A stretch of DNA of 29,943 bases from Chrysochromulina parva. Its lineage: Eukaryota > Haptophyta > Prymnesiales > Chrysochromulinaceae. The translations under genes and the position numbers were made by a program. Under the pieces are notes generated by a model. The model was not told the DNA's origin and searched no databases. It saw only the letters and a list, made by a program, of their open reading frames with translations. Shown here piece after piece: positions 8,791-16,158 of this stretch; the stretch's first letter is position 1, and every line of letters starts with the position of its first letter. Where the stretch lies: assembly GCA_002887195.1 (NCBI GenBank), contig PJAB01000313.1:1-29943 (forward strand), given 5' to 3'.

Positions 8791-10437
8791 CTACCTGACG
8801 AGCTGCCCCTTGGATTGGACTGCGGGCACGAAGCGGGAGGTGACGAGGGTGGCCACCATTTCAAAGAGTTCGGCCGCCTCCTCACGCACCCGCGCGGCCC
8901 AGGGCGGCACGTCCGCCCTGTGAAACTGAGGAGGGAAGCCGAGCTCGTACATGTAGCACGTCTCCTTATCGCCTCCGAGCTCGAAGCGCGTGTCCTGCGC
9001 CACATTGTACAGCTTGAGCACCCCGTACATCTCGCCCGAAGTACCCGCGGCCTCGCTGGAGGCGCTCCACTTGAGTTGCATCGAGAGGTCGTAGAAGAGT
9101 GAGCGCTTGCCACGCTTCTCCTTGATGGATGCATGTATCTCCGACTTGTCGAGCTCGAGCGCCGTGATGGTCACCTTCCCCTCGACCTTCCCCTCGATCC
9201 CCTTGTCGGCGGGCTCCGTGCGGCGCCAGCGATGCGAGAGGCCGGCAACCTCCCTCGCGAGCCACTCGGCCGCGTAAGGGCTCAGGTCAATGTCTCGTAT
9301 GTAGCCCGTCGTGGGCAAGCCCACCCGGCCCTCTCGCGCGACCAGAGCGCTCGACGCAGCGCTCGCCGCCGGCGCCGTCGAGGAGGCATGCTCGTCAGTC
9401 GGCATGCTCCTCAGCGCTGTCGTGGGCATGCTCACGTCGACGCCTTTCGCTCGTCGGGCCGCCGCGTCCGCCTCTCGCTTCGCCTGGGCCTGGACTGCCT
9501 CGCAGCGCTCCCTGGCGGCCTTGGCCTCGTCCTTGAGTCGGCCCACCTCGCGCTGCATATTGCGCACCGTCGCCGCCACCATGTTCCTACCGCCTCCGCC
9601 ACCGCCGCTGCTTCCGCTGCTTCCGCTGCTTCCGCCAACAGCGACCAGCTCGGCCTCCTTGGCAGCGGTGAGGGCCATGCGCGCACTCTCGAGCGCGCGC
9701 TCCCAGTGCTGCGCCGCGCTCTCCGCCGCCACATTCGCCAGGTTCGTGCGTGCGAGCGCCTCGTGCGCCAGGCTCGCCCTGTGGTGCGTCTTCGTCAAGT
9801 CGAAGCCGACAGGCGCCATGCGCACGGCCTCGGCGACGGAGGCGAGGGCGTCCTTAGGCCGCTCGAGCTTGAGGAGCACGGCGGCGCAGTTCGCATGCAC
9901 GGTTGCGGGCAGGCTCGGCTCGAAGCTCGCCTTTCCCTCCGGCTGCGCTGTCGCGATCAGCTGCAGTACCTTGAGGTAGCACGCGAGCGCGCGGGAGTTC
10001 TCGCCGTCCTTGAAGCAACGGTTGCCGGCCTCCTTGGCCTCGAGCGGCGTGGTGTACGCGTTCGCGTACCGATAGTCTTCAAATTGCACCGCATCGCGCT
10101 TGGGCATGTCGCCCACGCGCTCTGCCTTCCGAAGCTCGTCCTCGGTCACTGAGAGTCCCCAGCCCTGCAGCGCGCCCATCGTCTGCGTGAGGCGCGGGTC
10201 GCCGAGAACGCGAGAGGCGAGCGCCTGGTCGTCCTTGATGGTCCGCACCTCCTCGATTGACTTGATGAAGCCTGTGTCAAAGGCATAGCTTCGCGTCGTC
10301 GGGTGGAAGCGCAGCTGCTCGAAGATATCGGGACGCTTGAAGCAGTCAAAGGGCCCCTCCATGGCATACGGATTTGCCGTCGCCGCGGGCTCGTGCTCCG
10401 CACCCGTCGCGGGTGGCGATGGCGGAGGCAAAATCAT
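8791..10437 (-). CDS. STI1/HOP-like co-chaperone fused to an Aha1 N-terminal domain
   Basis: 548 residues from the ATG at 10437. Order of domains: an STI1/DP-like helical module (about 30-97; hydrophobic helices with LGDPRLTQTMGALQGWG); a TPR array (about 132-243; EAKEAGNRCFKDGENSRALACY); a Ser/Gly linker; a coiled coil (about 290-330); and an Aha1_N domain (about 375-535; DLSPYAAEWL, GKVTITALELDKSEIHAS, FYDLSMQLKW, LKLYNVAQDTRFE). TPR/STI1 modules dock on Hsp70/Hsp90, and Aha1_N binds the Hsp90 middle domain and raises its ATPase. One polypeptide combining both would couple client loading with Hsp90 activation (inference). The ATG at 10533 adds 32 residues and is an alternative start. The C-terminal Aha1_C (START-like) domain of canonical Aha1 is absent. 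It is divergent from the oxygenase gene. Confidence 0.85.
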   Translation of the reverse strand: MILPPPSPPATGAEHEPAATANPYAMEGPFDCFKRPDIFEQLRFHPTTRSYAFDTGFIKSIEEVRTIKDDQALASRVLGDPRLTQTMGALQGWGLSVTEDELRKAERVGDMPKRDAVQFEDYRYANAYTTPLEAKEAGNRCFKDGENSRALACYLKVLQLIATAQPEGKASFEPSLPATVHANCAAVLLKLERPKDALASVAEAVRMAPVGFDLTKTHHRASLAHEALARTNLANVAAESAAQHWERALESARMALTAAKEAELVAVGGSSGSSGSSGGGGGGRNMVAATVRNMQREVGRLKDEAKAARERCEAVQAQAKREADAAARRAKGVDVSMPTTALRSMPTDEHASSTAPAASAASSALVAREGRVGLPTTGYIRDIDLSPYAAEWLAREVAGLSHRWRRTEPADKGIEGKVEGKVTITALELDKSEIHASIKEKRGKRSLFYDLSMQLKWSASSEAAGTSGEMYGVLKLYNVAQDTRFELGGDKETCYMYELGFPPQFHRADVPPWAARVREEAAELFEMVATLVTSRFVPAVQSKGQLVR

Positions 10438-10635
10438 CGGGCCCACGGACCCCACGTCGATTTTGCCTTCGGCCGACACCTCACCGCACAAAGTTCGCAA
10501 ATGTACTCGACGAAACCGGATTGCGAAGAACATTTTCTCTCGAAAATCGATCTCTAACAGATACTTCGACAATCTTCCATACAAAAGAAGAGCACCCGGT
10601 ATGAATTCATTTTGGGGGGTCCCGCCGCGGCGGCG
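10438..10635. promoter_or_regulatory. Divergent spacer (co-chaperone / oxygenase)
   Basis: 198 bp between the two chosen start codons; it shrinks to about 100 bp if the co-chaperone starts at 10533. It must hold both promoters. It lacks the 14-mer found in the other short divergent spacers. Confidence 0.4.
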
Positions 10636-12042
10636 ATGGTGCCATCACCACCGCCTCAGCCGCCGCCTCAGCCGCCGCCGCTACCGCCGCCGCCGCCGCC
10701 GCTACCTCCGCCGCCGCCGCCACCGCCACTACCTCCGCCGCCGCCGCCACTACCTCCGCCGCCGCCGCAGCCACCACCACCAGTGTCACAGCGCCATCCG
10801 ATGCAGATCCTTTCGGCGTACTGCACCTCCCATCTGGCTCGATGGTGCGAGAAAAATTGCCCACACTCTTCCGCGCACGGACCTCTGGTAGCCCTGCTCG
10901 ATGCCAGCACGAACGGGGCGGACGATCTGGCGTGGCGGTGCTACGCACCTTCGACGCTGGATGCTGCGCGGACAAGGTACGTCTCAGGCAATACGTACTG
11001 CACACGCCACGAGAAGATCAAGCTGGAGCTCGCGCGATGCCAGCAGGAGGACATCTCTGTTGAGCTGCCGCCGCAGCTTCTGCGGTCGCCGCGCGCCATC
11101 GCCGCCAACCACCCGTGGCACAGAAACTGGCCAGAGGCACGCATACTGAGCCTTCGGCCGCTCGTCGCAGAGGTGCCGAACTTTCTGAGCGCGGCCGAGT
11201 GCGACGGGCTGATCAGGGCGACGGCCGGGTTGCACGACGAAAAGGGATGCCTCGAATGTGGCACGTACTGGCTCAAGGGCCGTGAGCATGGCCGCCGCGG
11301 CCAGAACGGGTTGACGGACGAGGCGGTGGATCTCGTCACCTCAGTGGAAGAGCGCATCGGCGACCTGGTCGGCATGAGGACGCACGAGCACGAGAATGTG
11401 ATCAAGGTGACGAGCTACAAGCCGACCTCGGCGCGCGCGGCGTACAACTTGCACCACGAGAAGATTGGGCGCCCGAATCGCGTCGCGACGGTGCTCGTGT
11501 ACTTGAGCAGCCTGATAGGAGCGCGACACGGCGGTGCGACAATCTTCCCCGCCGCCTCCCCCAATGCGTCGGTCGTGCGCAGTTTTCGGGCGATCACGCC
11601 GCCACGTGGCACTTTCTGGCGTGTGGACGAGAGGGCGAGCGACTCGCGCTATGGCAGCGTGGGCCTCTTCTCCCCACAAGCCACCGACGACGTGCGCGCC
11701 GCCCAGGCTGCGGCAGACGCCACGTGCACCGACCCAAACGGAGCGAGCGCCGGCGTGTCGGTCGAGCCGATGCGCGGCAAGGCGCTGGTATGGTATCACG
11801 AGCGGCCCGATGGCGTGGGTACCAGCGAGGAGGAGCACCTGCGCGATGCCGAGCCGCTCGCGTGGCACTGCGGCTGTCGGGTCTTGGAGGGCGGCGGCGA
11901 GCGCTGGGCCCTCCAAAAGTTCAAGGAGCACCCACGAGGGGGGCGCGCGCCCGAGCGCTTCTATGAGGTGATGGCAGCACACCACGAGAAGCTCGCGCCG
12001 GAGCAGGACGGTGTCGCCGTGCATCAGGAGTGCGAGGCGTAG
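10636..12042 (+). CDS. Prolyl-4-hydroxylase-like 2-oxoglutarate/Fe(II) dioxygenase
   Basis: 468 residues from the ATG at 10636. After a poly-proline N-terminus (CCG runs, about 4-50) and a Cys-containing region (about 56-150) comes a P4H-type double-stranded beta-helix (about 175-440). Visible marks: FLSAAECDGLI, VTSYKPTSARAAYNLHHEK, TVLVYLSS, GGATIFP, RGKALVWYHE, and HCGCRVLEGGGERW. The expected metal ligands are His273, Glu275 and His411, so the usual HxD is HxE here. The usual 2-oxoglutarate Lys after the distal His appears to be Arg423. It probably hydroxylates prolyl or related residues. The poly-proline start is odd for an enzyme usually sent to the ER; translation from the ATG at 10801 would remove it. 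Confidence 0.85.
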   Translation: MVPSPPPQPPPQPPPLPPPPPPLPPPPPPPPLPPPPPPLPPPPPQPPPPVSQRHPMQILSAYCTSHLARWCEKNCPHSSAHGPLVALLDASTNGADDLAWRCYAPSTLDAARTRYVSGNTYCTRHEKIKLELARCQQEDISVELPPQLLRSPRAIAANHPWHRNWPEARILSLRPLVAEVPNFLSAAECDGLIRATAGLHDEKGCLECGTYWLKGREHGRRGQNGLTDEAVDLVTSVEERIGDLVGMRTHEHENVIKVTSYKPTSARAAYNLHHEKIGRPNRVATVLVYLSSLIGARHGGATIFPAASPNASVVRSFRAITPPRGTFWRVDERASDSRYGSVGLFSPQATDDVRAAQAAADATCTDPNGASAGVSVEPMRGKALVWYHERPDGVGTSEEEHLRDAEPLAWHCGCRVLEGGGERWALQKFKEHPRGGRAPERFYEVMAAHHEKLAPEQDGVAVHQECEA

Positions 12043-12458
12043 TTTACTTCACGTTAGGATTCGGGGTAGGACGGGGCGGGTGCGGCTGTAGTTATCTTGA
12101 CAAGCCGTTCAGAGGTGTTCACCTCTTGACCGGGGCGCGCACAGCGGAAGGCGCCGCTGTTTTTCCGTCCCACTTTTCCCTCGTTTAAAACCGTTTACGT
12201 GCTAATGCTATTTCCGAAAGAAACCTCAAATAAGTGAACAGGGGTCCTTCGCAGCATCTCACTCCTACTATGAATGCTGTTTCGACGTGTGGTGTGTATT
12301 CATCATGAACATTGCGTTGTACGCGTTGGTGTCATGGTGTGTTGTGAACGAACAGTGTTTACGTGTGGTTCTGCCCGGCGGCTGATCGAGGATGGCTGTG
12401 ATAAGGGGGTCCAGGTGTCCCTGAGCTAGTGGTAACCGCCCATTGGCTGTGAATTCAT
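12043..12458. other. Intergenic region
   Basis: About 416 bp, less GC-rich than the genes around it, between two plus-strand genes. It includes the self-complementary stretch GTTCAGAGGTGTTCACCTCTTGAC near 12106-12129, with arms AGAGGTG / CACCTCT. No coding or RNA gene was recognised. Confidence 0.4.
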
Positions 12459-14386
12459 ATGAACAGTCGGGGAGTAGGCTTTTCAGGACTTTCCGCAGAT
12501 CCTTCCGCACCTCAAGGCCAGCCGCGCGCCATGCAAGCCGCGCCGCGCCGCCGCGCCGCGGTCTCACCCGCACGTGCGCGCCCGGCCGCGGCCGAGGCGG
12601 CGTCGCCCGCATCTTCAGCCCTTGCTTTACCACCACGACCCGTGCCGCTCCGCCGTTCGGCGACCGAGGATGGCTTCTGCTGCCCCATGTGCCTCGATAT
12701 CTTCATCGACCCGGTGACGCTCATGTGCGGCCACACGGCGTGCCGCAGCTGCCTCATCCGCCACTTTGAGAGCATCGATGCCAACCGCGCACATCGCGAG
12801 CAGCTGCGCGACTCGGGCTTCGCCACGTGCCCCCTCGCGCGCTGCCCGATCCCGTTCATCATGCCCGAGGTGAACTTCGTGCTGCGATCAACGGTCCTGC
12901 AGTCGCACCCCGAGCGCGTTGCCGCGCGCCTGCAGGGCGACGAGCCCGCTCCCGACGCACTCCAGGCGCGCATCAACTACCTGCACGCGCGCGCGGCCGC
13001 CTCAGGCTTCGGCGGCTTGTCGCTCGAGGACCGGCGGGTGGTGCAGCGCGAGCGGCTACGCAATCTGTACGCGCAGGGGATCCGGCTGCTCGTGGCGCGG
13101 CTGCCACAGATCACGCGCCGCTGGTTCTGTCGTGAGAGCGCCCTCCTCGTGCACCGCTGCGTGCGCGCGGCTGTGGCCGTCTATGCACTGACGCTCTGCT
13201 TCTGGGCGCTCGGCTGTCCGCTGTGGGACTTGATGAGGCAGGCCATCCGAGCCCCAGAAGCGCAGCTGCCGCAATCGGACTCGTTTTGCACGCGCCGTCA
13301 GGACGCGGCGCACGTGCTGGCGGAGACGACGATCGCGTGGCTCGTGGTCGTTCGCCTGCTCGTCGACTGGGCCGTGCTCGGGCTGTGCATCACTCTCACT
13401 AAGATTGGACAGCGTGCCCTCCTCTCCCGAGCGTCTCGCGGCTGGCTCGGGCTCAAGTGAGTGTCGTCGATCGGGGCTGAATGCGAGCGATGGCGTCCGA
13501 TGGCGTCCGATGGCGTCCGATTGCGAGTGATTGCGAGAGATTGCGAGCGGCTCACAGCTGGCTCAAGTGATCTGCTCCATGCCTCTGAGGACCTCTGATT
13601 GCGTGCCTCGTCAGCTTGGGGGGCTCTGATTGCGTGCCTCATCAGGTTCGGGCTCTGATTGCGTGCCTCATCAGGTTCGGTCTCTCAGAGCACACTCGGT
13701 TGCTCGATGCGACGATCATCGGGACGATCTTCGTCGGAACGGCGGTACGCTACCACGTGCACCTAGGCCACGTCGACGGCGCCGCGGCACTCGTGTGGCA
13801 AGACAGCCCGCACGCGTGGCGGCTGAGCTTGGCGACGGCGCTTGGGCTTTGCTTGGCGGCGTACCACGGGGGCCTGCTCGTGCTGCGCTCTGTACCGCGC
13901 TGGATGGTCCATTTGACCCTCGCGTATACCGGCCGTCATCTCATTAAGGAGCTTCCTGCAGAGTACGGGCCGCGCTGGTGGACTATCAAGCTCCTCCTCT
14001 GCCCGTCGCTCATGATCCATCTCGACCTGTTTGGGCTCGCGGCGGATGGGTCCCGCGCGGCCATGGCGTACGCCGCGCACGCGCTACCGTGGGCGTCGCT
14101 CCGGGCGCTCACGACGGCGGCCCGATGCGTGGTCGAGCGCCATGTCGAGCGCCAGCCGGCCTCTCTCTACGGCCGTACCCTGGATGAGCCCGCCGCAGAC
14201 AGTCTGCGCCCCCTTGGTCTGATCGCTCGCGGACTGTCGCCTCTAGTTTCGTGGATGGCTCTGATGATGCGTTGGCAAGGCGGTGCGTTAGACAACCCTC
14301 TCGGCGGCGCTCACGGCGGCGCGCGTGCCTCGCACGAGGTGAGCTTCGTCTGCTCATACTGGCTGAACATGACGCAGGGCTACTGA
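12459..14386 (+). CDS. RING-finger multipass membrane protein, probable E3 ubiquitin ligase
   Basis: Two exons, 12459-13456 and 13675-14386, joined in phase 2, give 569 residues. A C3HC4 RING lies at residues 75-129 (Cys75, Cys78, Cys90, His92, Cys95, Cys98, Cys124, Cys129), with the PVTLMCGH core typical of E3 RINGs. The rest holds about five hydrophobic segments (AAVAVYALTLCFWALG; IAWLVVVRLLVDWAVLGL; TIIGTIFVGTAV; ATALGLCLAAYHGGLLVL; LLLCPSLMIHLDLFG). This suggests a membrane-anchored ligase with the RING in the cytosol. The ATG at 12531 is an alternative start. Without splicing, exon 1 would end six bases past the junction in a TGA, so the membrane part depends on correct splicing. Confidence 0.83.
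13457..13674 (+). other. Intron of the RING gene (218 bp) with tandem repeats
   Basis: Donor CAA|GTGAGT, acceptor ATCAG|GTTCGG. Inside are three GATGGCGTCC decamers followed by three GATTGCGAGN decamers (about 13487-13548). At 13557-13570 is a copy of the exon-intron junction 13441-13460 lacking six bases. The 3' end has about three 29-31-bp units (CTCTGATTGCGTGCCTCRTCAG...), the last two of which both end in a usable ATCAG acceptor. The first of these acceptors (13645) would give an immediate TGA, so 13674 is the productive one. Confidence 0.85.
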
Positions 14387-14782
14387 GATGCGCTGCGACT
14401 GCTCGAGCATGCAGCACGCATCGCATGCGACCTGTCAGCGGTAGGTCCCTACACAACTGTACTGTGCGTAGACAGTACAATGTCAAGGCCGCAAGGGCTA
14501 TAACGCAATAATACAATTGTAAAGTGTAAAGGCGGGGACGACGACGAGCGGCTGAGGAACCGGGTCGCGGGCGCGGCGCTGTTTTGCGGAACGATTGCGC
14601 CCTCAAGTTCAACATCGGGCTGTTGGTTTGTCAGGAGAATGACATCCGGAAAAAGTCCATGAGGCTGCATGTTGCATGCCAGCCTTGCACGATTTTATGC
14701 ATATTTTATTCAGAAAAACTTCAACTTGCACGATCAGGCTCGTCTCTGACGACCGCCGCCGCTGCACTCATTAACAAGGCGA
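14387..14782. other. Intergenic region with a short hairpin
   Basis: About 396 bp between the RING and PDZ genes, locally AT-richer. A perfect inverted repeat TGTACTGT / ACAGTACA (14458-14479, 6-nt loop) is present. There is no T-run that would suggest a Pol III terminator nearby. No gene was recognised. Confidence 0.45.
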
Positions 14783-16000
14783 ATGCAAGCTCAACGATCG
14801 GCGTATGTGCTGCGCGTGACGCTCGAGCGGGCCCCGCACGAAGGCTTCGGATTCGGTGTTCTCTTCGATGGCGATGCGGGTGTGCTGGCAGTCATTCGAG
14901 AGGACACACCGGCCTGGCGCTGTGGGCAGCTGCGCAATGGTGATCGCGTAGTGGCAATCAACGGGCAGCGAGTCCGTGTCGCGTCCGACTTGAACACGCT
15001 CATGCCCGCAGATGTCACCACTGTCACACTCGAGCTCATGCGCGGAGGGGTCACGAGCGCTGCCGCCACCTCCGCCGCCGGGGACGCCAAGGTCAAAGGA
15101 ATGAGCCCGGGCGGCGGCACAAACGGCGGCACCCCCGGAGATGCGAAGGTCAAAGCCTTGGGACCGGTCACCAGATGGGTCAACAGTCGAAGATGCAAGT
15201 CGCTCGTGCACGAGCGCGACTCGTTCAAGGCGAAAGCACAGGCCGACTCGGAGGCCGCCCAACAGTACAAGGCGCAAGCCGAGCGCCTCGAGAGGCAGTT
15301 GGATGAGGTCCTTTCGGCGCAAGAGAAGCTGCAGCACCAGATACAGCAGGTGAGCTCCAAGATTGCGGAGGTCAAGGGCGGTGGCCCAAGGGGCTCGCCA
15401 CGGCGCGTCTTCGTCGGACGGGCGGTGAGCGTCATCGTCCCAAGGCCAAGCTCGCCGACGGCAACCATCCTCGACCCTGCGGTGACGAAACCCATCGACC
15501 CTGCGGTGACGAAACCCAGCCCCATCATCCTCGACCGCTCATGGTCACCGCTCCCTTGCTTGCCGCGTGGCGGGTCCTCGCCACGCATGCAACGTATGAG
15601 TCCGCCTGAGGAGGTTGGTAAGGTGAAGCGCCTCTCGCGAGAGCTGGCCGCCGCTCTCAACCCCGAGAACCTGATTCCCAGACCTCTTTCTCCCTCCGCC
15701 GGCCTCAGCCGCGATGGTGCGCGGGTCGCGGCTGGGCATGCGAGCTCCGTGAGCTCGAGCCACGCGAGCCATGGAGGTGTGAGCTCGGGCGCCGCCGACG
15801 CCACACCGTCGCGTCGGCCGCCTGCCTCGCCCCGCCCCGCAAATAACAGCGTGCTCTCACCGGAAGACATGAACTATACGCAACTCAAGCTATTCCTGAC
15901 CTCGAATGACAAGGTCCCGCGCGACGAGGTGTCTCGGGCGGTGAGCCACAATGCACTGCTGGCCCTTCACGACAGGTATTACGGCACCCTGGTCATTTAG
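14783..16000 (+). CDS. PDZ-domain protein with coiled coil
   Basis: 405 residues, ATG at 14783, no intron. An N-terminal PDZ domain (about 9-90) shows the carboxylate-binding loop GFGF, then VIREDTPAWRCGQLRNGDRVVAINGQRV. A coiled coil follows (about 140-200; QAERLERQLDEVLSAQEKLQHQIQQVSSKI). After that comes a Pro/Ser-rich disordered region and a small helical C-terminal segment (about 360-405; MNYTQLKLFL, DEVSRAVSHNALLALHDRY). The protein ends in TLVI, which fits a class II PDZ ligand (hydrophobic-x-hydrophobic), so self-association is possible (inference). A 24-bp direct repeat at about 15470-15518 encodes two copies of DPAVTKP. It is probably a scaffold protein; the partners are unknown. 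Confidence 0.8.
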   Translation: MQAQRSAYVLRVTLERAPHEGFGFGVLFDGDAGVLAVIREDTPAWRCGQLRNGDRVVAINGQRVRVASDLNTLMPADVTTVTLELMRGGVTSAAATSAAGDAKVKGMSPGGGTNGGTPGDAKVKALGPVTRWVNSRRCKSLVHERDSFKAKAQADSEAAQQYKAQAERLERQLDEVLSAQEKLQHQIQQVSSKIAEVKGGGPRGSPRRVFVGRAVSVIVPRPSSPTATILDPAVTKPIDPAVTKPSPIILDRSWSPLPCLPRGGSSPRMQRMSPPEEVGKVKRLSRELAAALNPENLIPRPLSPSAGLSRDGARVAAGHASSVSSSHASHGGVSSGAADATPSRRPPASPRPANNSVLSPEDMNYTQLKLFLTSNDKVPRDEVSRAVSHNALLALHDRYYGTLVI

Positions 16001-16075
16001 GAACTCGCCGTGTTGAGCATATCCGCATCTCATCAGCCTTACATCTCGGGGGATAACTGTGCTTTATGAATGTTC

Positions 16076-16157
16076 AGTTCAGTTCAGTTACTACATAAAC
16101 AACAGACAACCTCATGGAAGCCTGACCCTAATGGAAGCAGACAAACTGAACTGAACT
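16076..16157 (+). repeat. 14-bp inverted repeat flanking the 5' leader of the EF-hand gene
   Basis: AGTTCAGTTCAGTT (16076-16089) is perfectly complementary to AACTGAACTGAACT (16144-16157), with a 54-base loop. The second arm ends one base before the ATG at 16159. If transcribed, it would form a stem abutting the start codon. TTATGAATG also occurs on both sides (about 16064 and 16157). Confidence 0.85.
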
Positions 16158-16158
16158 T

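Noticed and set aside
9133..10152. Plus-strand ORF of 339 codons
   Set aside because: Antisense to the STI1-TPR-Aha1 gene, whose domains are clear; Arg/Leu-rich composition typical of GC-rich shadows.
11341..12024. Minus-strand ORF of 227 codons
   Set aside because: Antisense to the prolyl-hydroxylase-like domain.
14458..14479. Hairpin as a transcription terminator
   Set aside because: Bacterial-type terminators do not apply to this genome, and no T-run follows.
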